Below, in pieces: positions 1 to 6,392 of a DNA stretch of 22,191 nt (position 1 is the first letter of the stretch; every line of letters starts with the position of its first letter). The stretch comes from an uncultured Porphyromonadaceae bacterium (GTDB lineage Bacteria > Bacteroidota > Bacteroidia > Bacteroidales > Muribaculaceae). The stretch covers positions 1 to 22,191 of the forward strand of contig URQP01000031.1 in NCBI GenBank assembly GCA_900550025.1. The letters are read 5' to 3'. Under the pieces are notes generated by a model. It saw only the letters and a program-made list of their open reading frames with translations. It ran no database searches and was not told the DNA's origin. A program made the position numbers and the translations under genes.

Positions 1-340
1 ACACGCTGAAATCAACGCCGAAACCGAAAGCGAAGTTTGCAAGAGCACAAAGCAACAAGCCCAACGCCATCACAATGCGCCCCCTCAACCGGTCAACGAC
101 ATATCCGTTAATGAAACGAGAGAAACCATAAACCAAAGAACCTGCAAAAATTATCCAACCGAAACTTTTATTGGAAATGCCGTATTCCGCTGTCAATCCG
201 GGCATTGCCAACGAAAAATTCTTACGCACAAAGTAGAAGATGGCATAGCCTATCATTGTGACAATGATAGTACGCACCTGCCACGACAGAAACCTTTTCT
301 TCTGCCCTCCTAACGAACCATATACATCTTTTGCTGTCAT
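1..340 (-). CDS. Organophosphate:phosphate antiporter family (MFS) transporter, N-terminal part, cut by window edge
   Basis: The frame starts at ATG 340 and stays open to base 1, giving 113 residues and no stop, so the C-terminal part is outside the window. An early membrane segment runs into FYFVRKNFSLAMP (Arg39), the helix-1 signature of the GlpT/UhpT/UhpC family, in which this arginine contacts substrate phosphate. A second helix with GYVVDRLRGR follows, matching the MFS loop between helices 2 and 3. It starts 14 bases after the stop of glpT, so the two are very likely co-transcribed. It is related to glpT but diverged (shorter N-terminus, different helix 2), so it is a second family member rather than a recent copy. 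Substrate is unknown: G3P, hexose phosphate, phosphoglycerate or a glycerophosphodiester are possible. The family call is secure and the substrate is not. Confidence 0.85.
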   Translation of the reverse strand, partial: MTAKDVYGSLGGQKKRFLSWQVRTIIVTMIGYAIFYFVRKNFSLAMPGLTAEYGISNKSFGWIIFAGSLVYGFSRFINGYVVDRLRGRIVMALGLLLCALANFAFGFGVDFSV

Positions 341-354
341 TATTATAACATTTT

Positions 355-1746
355 TTATTTCTTATTACGCTTAGCAAGATATTGTTCTTCCTTATAAGTA
401 ACAGCCATAAACACTATCGACAGGAAGCAAGCGACAAGAAGCAACACGAATGTGGCGTTCCATCCGGCATGCTCGGCAACATACCCTATAAGAGTGTTGG
501 CAAGAATGGCAGTACCGAAGAAATATCCGAAAAACCCTGTCAACCCGGCAGCAGTACCGGCCGCGTTCTTAGGGGCAAGGTCAAGAGCCTGCACCCCGAT
601 TAGCATCACCGGCCCATAGATAAAAAATCCTATGCCAATCAGAGAGATTGTCACTATCGTGATATTGTCCATGAATGCCCAATACAGGCAGATGAACACA
701 GCTACCACCGCCATAAACAATATCGTAGGCAAAGCACGCCGCCCGTTGAACACCTTATCCGACATCCAGCCGCAAATCAACGTGCCCGGAATAGCAGCAA
801 ACTCATACGCGAAATACGCCCATCCTGCCTGCTCCAAGTCAATGCCCTTTTCTGTAAGTATCGTAGGAGCCCAGTCGAGGCAACCATAACGCACCATATA
901 GACAAACGCATTCGCAATAGCTATGAACCAAAGGAATTTGTTGTTAAGCACATATTGCAGGAAAATTTCTTTTGTCGACAAAACCTCTTCCTGCTTCTCG
1001 CTATAATTCTTAGGATAATCATTACGCCATTTTTCCACCGAAGGCAAACCGCACGACTGCGGAGTGTCACGCAACAGGCAATAAGCCACCAATGCTATCA
1101 AGATTGCCGTTGCGGCCGGGAACAAGAAAGTACCCACAAGGAAATAGCGGCTTTCATCAGCCCCATAGAACCACGAGCCGAACCACGTAGCCCCATATAC
1201 AGCCATAGGCCCTACAAGCGACCCGCCGACATTATGCGCGCAATTCCAAATCGACATCATCGTGCCGCGCTCCGTCTGCGAGAACCAGTGTGTCATTACC
1301 CTGCCACACGGAGGCCAGCCCATACCGTTAAACCAGCCCACAAGAAAATTGAGCGCACCCATAAGAATGATGGCTGCCGTATGATTTTCCGGACCGAGTG
1401 CAGTAATCGGCACAATCATGAACATCATCGAGATGGATGCCAATATCAGCCCCAACGGCAAGAACTTACGCGCATCACTACGGTCGGACACCGACCCCAT
1501 CAGGAATTTCGACAGCGCATAAGCGACAGCGTTCATCGCAAGTACCGTACCCAACTCACCTTTTACAAAACCGAAAGGCTCAAGCATCGGTATGGCCATC
1601 GAAAAATTCTTACGGACAATGTAGAAAGCGGCATATCCTACAAAAGCGCCAATAAACACTTGCAAACGCAACGACTTGTAACGCCGGTCAGCCTCTGGAC
1701 CGACCTGTTCGCTCTTATATACCGGAGGAACTAAAAACTTCCACAT
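355..1746 (-). CDS. glpT: Glycerol-3-phosphate:phosphate antiporter GlpT
   Basis: A 463-residue inner-membrane MFS protein that imports sn-glycerol-3-phosphate in exchange for phosphate. It is near the length of E. coli GlpT and matches it, from memory, in long blocks: YAAFYIVRKNFSMAIP with Arg45 at the same number as the E. coli substrate-binding arginine, GMGWPPCGR, WNCAHNVGG, RDTPQSCGLP, FVYMVRYGCLDW (Arg286, equivalent to the second phosphate-binding arginine), CGWMSDKVF and YGPVMLIG. About twelve hydrophobic segments are visible. The start at 1746 gives the expected cytoplasmic N-terminus. It lies downstream of glpABC on the same strand but behind a 243-bp gap with its own promoter. A second transporter of the family follows 14 bases after the stop. 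The context, a G3P dehydrogenase operon, supports G3P as substrate. Confidence 0.93.
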   Translation of the reverse strand: MWKFLVPPVYKSEQVGPEADRRYKSLRLQVFIGAFVGYAAFYIVRKNFSMAIPMLEPFGFVKGELGTVLAMNAVAYALSKFLMGSVSDRSDARKFLPLGLILASISMMFMIVPITALGPENHTAAIILMGALNFLVGWFNGMGWPPCGRVMTHWFSQTERGTMMSIWNCAHNVGGSLVGPMAVYGATWFGSWFYGADESRYFLVGTFLFPAATAILIALVAYCLLRDTPQSCGLPSVEKWRNDYPKNYSEKQEEVLSTKEIFLQYVLNNKFLWFIAIANAFVYMVRYGCLDWAPTILTEKGIDLEQAGWAYFAYEFAAIPGTLICGWMSDKVFNGRRALPTILFMAVVAVFICLYWAFMDNITIVTISLIGIGFFIYGPVMLIGVQALDLAPKNAAGTAAGLTGFFGYFFGTAILANTLIGYVAEHAGWNATFVLLLVACFLSIVFMAVTYKEEQYLAKRNKK

Positions 1747-1874
1747 AATATTAAACTTTAAGTTCTATGTTAGTATTATTACAAACGGTTCAGTTAACAA
1801 TGGCATCATTCCGTTAAATACCCTTTTCTGAATTCCGTTTCGATTATATTCCACTTTCAAAAACTTTTCAAAAG

Positions 1875-1906
1875 CAAATATAAACCAAAGTTTTTTATTT
1901 CGCAAC
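1875..1906 (-). promoter_or_regulatory. Predicted glpT promoter (Bacteroidota type)
   Basis: Read on the minus strand, TATATTTG (1882-1875) is a perfect TAnnTTTG -7 box. It is preceded, 20 bases upstream, by GTTG (1906-1903), a one-base variant of the TTTG -33 box. Transcription would begin near 1868, leaving a leader of about 120 bases before the glpT ATG. The -33 box lies inside the palindrome at 1898-1910, so a regulator bound there would compete with RNA polymerase. Confidence 0.6.
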
Positions 1907-1910
1907 GAAA
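1898..1910. promoter_or_regulatory. Candidate operator palindrome in the glpT promoter
   Basis: TTTCG-CAA-CGAAA is a perfect 5-3-5 inverted repeat covering the glpT -33 box. The same ATTTCGCAAC core recurs at the glpA promoter (6185-6194). The TTCG/CGAA half-sites resemble, from memory, those of GlpR of the DeoR family, though the spacing differs. No regulator gene is in the window, so this is a candidate only. Confidence 0.35.
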
Positions 1911-1989
1911 ATTATATAAAATATTTATTAAATTTTTATTTCAAAATTGCTACATAGTGCAATTGTATAGTTAAACTATTATACCACAA

Positions 1990-3246
1990 CTATTTACAGC
2001 TGGCAGAGTTTAACCTTTTCGTCGCCTCCACATCAATGGCATCCGCCAAAACAGATACCGGATGTTTCACTTTCCTTGAAGTCGACATCTCTATTTGCCA
2101 TTTACACGTCTCGCAATCCGTCGCTACAAAGTCAACGCCCGATTCCTCGATTTGGCGGAACAGAGAAGCCCCTATGCCTTGTGAAACAGGATAATTCTCC
2201 TTCTTGAAACCGTATGTGCCGGCTATTCCGCAGCACTGGGAGTCAAGCACCTGCAAATCCACTCCCGGAATCATACGCAACAATGAGATTGAATAATACG
2301 CCCACCCGAGTTTCTCCATATGGCAAGGCGTATGATAGGCAACTTTCTGTTTAATGCCGTCACGGAACTTCAACTTCACCCCGCCCTCTTCAATCAGACG
2401 GTAGATGAAGCGTGTGGCGAGATTTATGCTGTCGCGCACATCTGCATTCTCAACGCCAAGCAAATGAGGATATTCGTCACGCATCGTAAACACGCAAGTA
2501 GACGACACCCCCACCACAGGACGCCCTTCAGACACCGGCTTACGGATATTCTTGATATTGAACTCTGCCTGACGCCGTGCCTGATTTATCAATCCGTTAG
2601 ACACCAACGCCACGCCACAGCACTTTTCCTCATCAAGAAGGTCCACCCCATAGCCAATGGCATTCATCACTTTCACAAAGTCCTTTCCAAGCTGAGGGTA
2701 ATTATAGTTAACGTAACAACCATGGAAGAAACTTATCCGATTCTTATATAATGCCTGTGATTCCGCCGCATTTTTCTTGTACCAGCTCTCGAAAGTGCGG
2801 GATGAATATTTCGGGAACGTGCGGTGAGCGTCGATTTTCAGCACACCGTCCATAACCAGCTTGACAGGCTTCAACGACAACGACGCATTCACCAAGGGAG
2901 CAAATTTCGTAGCCATCGACCCGACAAAATCGGTATTGGCAAGCATCATATCACGGACTTTAGGCTTTTTCTTACTATATTTTATGCGTGCCAACTGTAT
3001 GATATCGCCTATTTTCACACCTGACGGGCACGCCACTTCACAGCGTTTACAATTCAAACAATACTTCAACGACTCGTCAAAGAATTCTCCGCGCTTCAAA
3101 CGCAGACGCTCACCGTCAGGCCCTGCCTGCTTAGGCCCCGGATAATCAGGATTGACAGGGACTACCGGACAATATACCGTGCAGACAGTACATTTTATGC
3201 ATTGTTCAAAATTATTCTCGCTTATGTTAACCTGTTGCATATTCAT
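1990..3246 (-). CDS. glpC: Anaerobic glycerol-3-phosphate dehydrogenase subunit C (GlpC)
   Basis: A 418-residue iron-sulfur subunit that passes electrons from the GlpAB dehydrogenase to the quinone pool and tethers the complex to the membrane. Two [4Fe-4S] motifs are visible: Cys16/19/22/26 (CIKCTVCTVYCP) and Cys63/66/69/73 (CLNCKRCEVACP). Two cysteine-rich CCG domains follow, with ...EKCCGVALVSNG and SQCCGIAGTYGFKKENY as signatures, the usual heterodisulfide-reductase-like arrangement. E. coli GlpC is slightly shorter. The ATG at 3246 lies three bases after the glpB stop; a second ATG two codons on is equally usable, and an AGGATAG stretch lies just upstream. It is last in the glpABC operon. 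No strong terminator follows; a 6-bp AT-rich hairpin at 1945-1964 is the only candidate. Confidence 0.93.
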   Translation of the reverse strand: MNMQQVNISENNFEQCIKCTVCTVYCPVVPVNPDYPGPKQAGPDGERLRLKRGEFFDESLKYCLNCKRCEVACPSGVKIGDIIQLARIKYSKKKPKVRDMMLANTDFVGSMATKFAPLVNASLSLKPVKLVMDGVLKIDAHRTFPKYSSRTFESWYKKNAAESQALYKNRISFFHGCYVNYNYPQLGKDFVKVMNAIGYGVDLLDEEKCCGVALVSNGLINQARRQAEFNIKNIRKPVSEGRPVVGVSSTCVFTMRDEYPHLLGVENADVRDSINLATRFIYRLIEEGGVKLKFRDGIKQKVAYHTPCHMEKLGWAYYSISLLRMIPGVDLQVLDSQCCGIAGTYGFKKENYPVSQGIGASLFRQIEESGVDFVATDCETCKWQIEMSTSRKVKHPVSVLADAIDVEATKRLNSASCK

Positions 3247-3249
3247 AGC

Positions 3250-4494
3250 CTATCCTTTTATTATATTATCCGCCACATAAAGAGCCGTAATCATAGAGAC
3301 ACCGGCTCCGCAACCCTGCTGCAAGGCATTGAATCCTCCCAGCACAGACCCTATGGCATATAAATTACAAACCGCTTTACCGTCTTTAACTGCGTGGAAC
3401 CCACCGTCAGCGACCACACCGAAACGCATATAGTCCTGCGGTTTGAAGAATGAGACATCATACCAATCCGCACGATTCGCGCTACAATCCACATCACAGC
3501 CGAAAACAGGCTCGGCCACGGAATCAGGCCGTGCAACCAGCCCTTTGCTGAAATAGCTTCCCGTGGCAAGCACATAGCTGCCGGCCTCAATGCCATAATC
3601 ACCGTGATTTTCCGTGTATATTCTAACGACTTTATTGTCTTCAAAATCAGCTTTCACGACTGTATCGCCAAGCATAAACACTCCGCCAAGCCGCTCGAAC
3701 GCACGCCGCAACGACATCTGAGACCTGATTCCCGGTACTGACGGCGGCATTGTCGGCACAAGGCATACCTTACAGTCCAATCTGTCGGAAAGCATCTTCA
3801 CAGACACAGAATCCGACAAGCCGAACACTGCCGGCAACACCACACAATCGAATCCGTCAGACTCAGTCCCAATTTTAGATAATAAAGCATTAAGTGTATC
3901 CTTATTTTCAAATGTCCTTGCTATATTAGGAGCCCGCATCTCTGTAGGACTGACACGCAAACGCTCGGTTTCCGGAACACTTACAGCAATTATACGGCAC
4001 TCCGCCCCGCGCTTCTCGAAACTGTCGGCTATGAATTTCGTATTGAAATCCAGAAATCCGGCAATGTTGACAATCAATATTTTACTGCCGGGCAAAGACT
4101 CTCCGGAAGGGAACGCGATAAAATCCCCCATCGTCAGCCAAGTGGGTTTCATCGTTCCCATAGGAGTAATCCGGTATGTATTGCGCAAAGCTTCGCCCGC
4201 GACAGGCACTCCACTTTCAGCCAACTGCTTTTTCGCCTCGCCCGCATAAGATCCGAACAATCCGCCCACTTTCCTATATGGATGCCCGGCATCAAGCTTT
4301 TCCACAGCATCCAACGGATTGACAACATCAGAGCCATCAGGCAATTTGTTAAGCAAATCAAACGAGCCCGAAGAAAAATGCAACGCGCTCTGCCCCGCAG
4401 AAACGATAACGCACTTCTTACCGCCGTTTTGCAGACGTATTCCGCACATCAAGCCGGCAAGCCCGCCACCTATTATCACAACATCGAATTTCAT
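3250..4494 (-). CDS. glpB: Anaerobic glycerol-3-phosphate dehydrogenase subunit B (GlpB)
   Basis: A 414-residue flavoprotein subunit of the anaerobic G3P dehydrogenase, close to the length of E. coli GlpB. The N-terminus FDVVIIGGGLAGLMCGIRL is a dinucleotide-binding fold (GxGxxG type) for the flavin, followed by the GlpB-typical SGSFDLL. Near the C-terminus NLYAIGSVLGGFNALQQGCGAGVS forms the second flavin-contacting stretch. In the known complex GlpA and GlpB form the soluble catalytic dimer and GlpC anchors it. The ATG at 4494 is two bases past the glpA stop and glpC begins three bases past its own stop, so the three are almost certainly co-translated from one mRNA. Nothing is truncated. Confidence 0.92.
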   Translation of the reverse strand: MKFDVVIIGGGLAGLMCGIRLQNGGKKCVIVSAGQSALHFSSGSFDLLNKLPDGSDVVNPLDAVEKLDAGHPYRKVGGLFGSYAGEAKKQLAESGVPVAGEALRNTYRITPMGTMKPTWLTMGDFIAFPSGESLPGSKILIVNIAGFLDFNTKFIADSFEKRGAECRIIAVSVPETERLRVSPTEMRAPNIARTFENKDTLNALLSKIGTESDGFDCVVLPAVFGLSDSVSVKMLSDRLDCKVCLVPTMPPSVPGIRSQMSLRRAFERLGGVFMLGDTVVKADFEDNKVVRIYTENHGDYGIEAGSYVLATGSYFSKGLVARPDSVAEPVFGCDVDCSANRADWYDVSFFKPQDYMRFGVVADGGFHAVKDGKAVCNLYAIGSVLGGFNALQQGCGAGVSMITALYVADNIIKG

Positions 4495-4496
4495 CG

Positions 4497-6113
4497 CTAA
4501 TCATTTTGTTCCATTCCACAAACTCCGGCATACACCCATTGGGCATATTCATTCTCACGCAAAGCGTCGCCCCATGCAACAGGATAAACGCCTTTCCAAC
4601 GCTCATTAAGAAATTTAGCAAAGTCGGATTTAGCCTTTTCAGAGCAATTATGCGCTTCGCCAAGCAATCCTGCGGCCCTGCAAGCGCACAACTCGCCTTG
4701 GCAAGTGCCCATACCCACACGAGTACGGCGGCGAAGATCCACCATATTGTTCACGTCCAATTCATTCAGGGCATATTTGACCTCGCCGACCGTCACATCC
4801 TCGCATTCACAAACGAGGCTCGCGTCATATTCATTATCGGAAGGGATTTTTGACGACAAATCGCCATGCCTGCCTTCCAACGATTCCCTGATAGGATTCT
4901 TGACAATGAACGATTTTCCCTTAGGCATCTCGTCCTCATCACGCGAACCGGGCAGAGGATCGGTCATAGTGGTACACTTCTTGTCTACGCCAAGCTTCTT
5001 GCAAGCAAGGTCGGTAGCCCACTCGGCCATCAGGCGGTAAGTCATAAGCTTTCCGCCGGTAATGGTAGCGAAACCCGGCACGCCGTCGCGCTTCTCATGG
5101 TCGAGCAACACAATGCCACGGCTTATGTTACGGCCGGTAGGGTCGTCATCGGAAGCGACAAGCGGCCGCACACCGGCATATGCACGCAGGATGCGTGTCG
5201 TGGCAAGCGCAGGAGCGAGCTTCTCGCCCTCCGAAAGAAGCAAGTCCACCTCGTCGGGTGTAACCCTCATATCGTCGACTTCATCAAAACCCACATGGCT
5301 CGAAGTAGTTCCTATAAGGCAAATCGTGTCGCCCGGCACAAGTATGTCGGCATTGGCGGGCTTGCGGCAACGGTTGAGCACAATGTTGTTGACCCTATGC
5401 CCGAATATCAGCAGCGAGCCTTTCGCCGGATACATGTCAACCCTCACGCCGGCCATTGCGGCAATACCGTGCCCCCAGATGCCTCCGGCGTTAATCGTGA
5501 GCGGAGCGTAATAATTATGAGAGGCTTTTGTCTTGTGGTCAACGACGGTGACACCGACAACCTTGCCGCCCTCCTTTATCAAAGCCGTCACCTCATGATA
5601 AACCAACACCTTTGCGCCGTGCGCCTTTGCGTCAAGCACATTGGCAAGCGTCAGGCGGAACGGGTCGACAGAGCCGTCGGGCACTTTCACAGCCCCGATT
5701 ATCGAAGGATTGACCGAAGGCTCCATCCGCTTCGCTTCTTCAGGGTCGATAATCCGAGCGTCAATCCCGGCAGCTTGGCACGACTCCACGAAAGTGGCCT
5801 GATAGCCGAGGTCATCCTCCGGAAGTGTTATGAAAAGGCCGTCGTTTTCCTCCACACAATGACGCGCAATCTTCCGCAATATCATATTTTCCTTTATGCA
5901 TTCCGATGCCGATTCACGGTCTGTCACAGCATAACGCGCACCGCTATGCAGCAGTCCGTGATTACGTCCCGTAGCGCCGGCGGCGAAATCGAAACGCTCC
6001 ACCAGCAGCACACGCAACCCGCGCAAGGAGCAATCGCGCGCCGTACCGGCACCGGTCGCACCTCCGCCGACGATTATCACATCGAACTCGTTGCTTTTGC
6101 CATTACCACCCAT
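4497..6113 (-). CDS. glpA: Anaerobic glycerol-3-phosphate dehydrogenase subunit A (GlpA)
   Basis: The 538-residue catalytic FAD subunit, oxidising sn-glycerol-3-phosphate to dihydroxyacetone phosphate under anaerobic conditions. FDVIIVGGGATGAGTARD is the FAD-binding fold; GATGRNHGLLHSGARYA, VKVPDGSVDPFRLT and AGVRPLVASDDDP are family blocks shared with E. coli GlpA. The C-terminal BFD-type domain has Cys435, Cys437, Cys471 and Cys476 (CEC...CQGELC), ligands for a [2Fe-2S] cluster. The frame extends upstream to 6179, but I choose ATG 6113: it places the FAD fold ten or so residues from the start as in homologues, and the predicted transcription start lies near 6187. It is first gene of glpABC and is followed by glpB after two bases. 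The absence of glpK nearby suggests that imported G3P, rather than glycerol, is the main substrate (inference). Confidence 0.94.
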   Translation of the reverse strand: MGGNGKSNEFDVIIVGGGATGAGTARDCSLRGLRVLLVERFDFAAGATGRNHGLLHSGARYAVTDRESASECIKENMILRKIARHCVEENDGLFITLPEDDLGYQATFVESCQAAGIDARIIDPEEAKRMEPSVNPSIIGAVKVPDGSVDPFRLTLANVLDAKAHGAKVLVYHEVTALIKEGGKVVGVTVVDHKTKASHNYYAPLTINAGGIWGHGIAAMAGVRVDMYPAKGSLLIFGHRVNNIVLNRCRKPANADILVPGDTICLIGTTSSHVGFDEVDDMRVTPDEVDLLLSEGEKLAPALATTRILRAYAGVRPLVASDDDPTGRNISRGIVLLDHEKRDGVPGFATITGGKLMTYRLMAEWATDLACKKLGVDKKCTTMTDPLPGSRDEDEMPKGKSFIVKNPIRESLEGRHGDLSSKIPSDNEYDASLVCECEDVTVGEVKYALNELDVNNMVDLRRRTRVGMGTCQGELCACRAAGLLGEAHNCSEKAKSDFAKFLNERWKGVYPVAWGDALRENEYAQWVYAGVCGMEQND

Positions 6114-6185
6114 ATATCTAATTTTTAAGTCTTTCCATAATTTAAACGAAATGTAACACCCCAATTCAAAACCAATCACATTTCA

Positions 6186-6198
6186 TTTCGCAACAAAT
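6186..6198. promoter_or_regulatory. Second copy of the glp candidate operator, at the glpA promoter
   Basis: TTTCGCAACAAAT shares the first ten bases, apart from the outer bases, with the perfect palindrome in the glpT promoter; ATTTCGCAAC is identical at both sites. Here the right half-site is degenerate. It overlaps the -7 box and predicted start point of glpA, a position where a bound repressor would block initiation. Sequence match is seen; function is inferred. Confidence 0.3.
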
Positions 6199-6224
6199 AT
6201 AATCACTTTTTCTATTCCAACGAA
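6194..6224 (-). promoter_or_regulatory. Predicted glpABC promoter
   Basis: On the minus strand TATATTTG (6201-6194) is a perfect Bacteroidota -7 box. The -33 position, 19 bases upstream, reads TTCG (6224-6221), a weak match to TTTG, as might be expected of an activated or regulated promoter. Start would be near 6187, with a leader of about 74 bases to ATG 6113. Confidence 0.5.
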
Positions 6225-6303
6225 ACTTTGAACAAAAATTTTACAAATAAAAATTCATATTGTTCCCCATAAGAATTCATAGCCACCGCCAACGAACAGG
6301 CAC

Positions 6304-6338
6304 AAAAAAACGGGGCTATGGAAAAATCCATAGCCCCG
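6304..6338 (-). terminator. Intrinsic terminator of the LRR gene
   Basis: An 11-bp perfect stem (6311-6321 with 6328-6338, CGGGGCTATGG and its complement) with a six-base loop, followed on the minus strand by seven T residues (6310-6304). It ends transcription of the LRR gene before the glpA promoter. Confidence 0.9.
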
Positions 6339-6345
6339 CAACATC

Positions 6346-6371
6346 TAATCGTGGCGGCACAGCCACGATTA
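6346..6371. repeat. Second inverted repeat downstream of the LRR gene
   Basis: TAATCGTGGC (6346-6355) pairs perfectly over 10 bp with 6362-6371 around a six-base loop. It sits between the LRR stop codon and the terminator hairpin, giving two stem-loops in the 3' untranslated region. It has no T tract of its own, so a role in mRNA 3'-end stability is more likely than termination (inference). Confidence 0.6.
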
Positions 6372-6392
6372 ACGAGCCCAAAACGGCACTAT

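Noticed and set aside
955..1734. A 259-codon plus-strand open frame opposite glpT.
   Set aside because: Low-complexity Arg/His/Gln-rich translation typical of antisense shadows; glpT matches its family along its whole length.
1945..1964. Small inverted repeat AATTGC...GCAATT after glpC as a terminator.
   Set aside because: Only six AT-rich base pairs with a poor T tract; not strong enough to list as a terminator.
1967..1980. AT-only palindrome ATAGTT-A-AACTAT near the glpC stop.
   Set aside because: Short, centred on one base and composed of A/T with little else; expected by chance in such AT-rich spacer.
4866..6128. A 420-codon open frame on the plus strand opposite glpA.
   Set aside because: It is a mirror of the GC-biased glpA frame, has no recognisable domain, and glpA is unmistakable on the other strand.
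6114..6179. Upstream extension of glpA adding 22 residues (MIGFELGC...).
   Set aside because: The extension is not seen in homologues as recalled, and the predicted start of transcription near 6187 would leave almost no leader.
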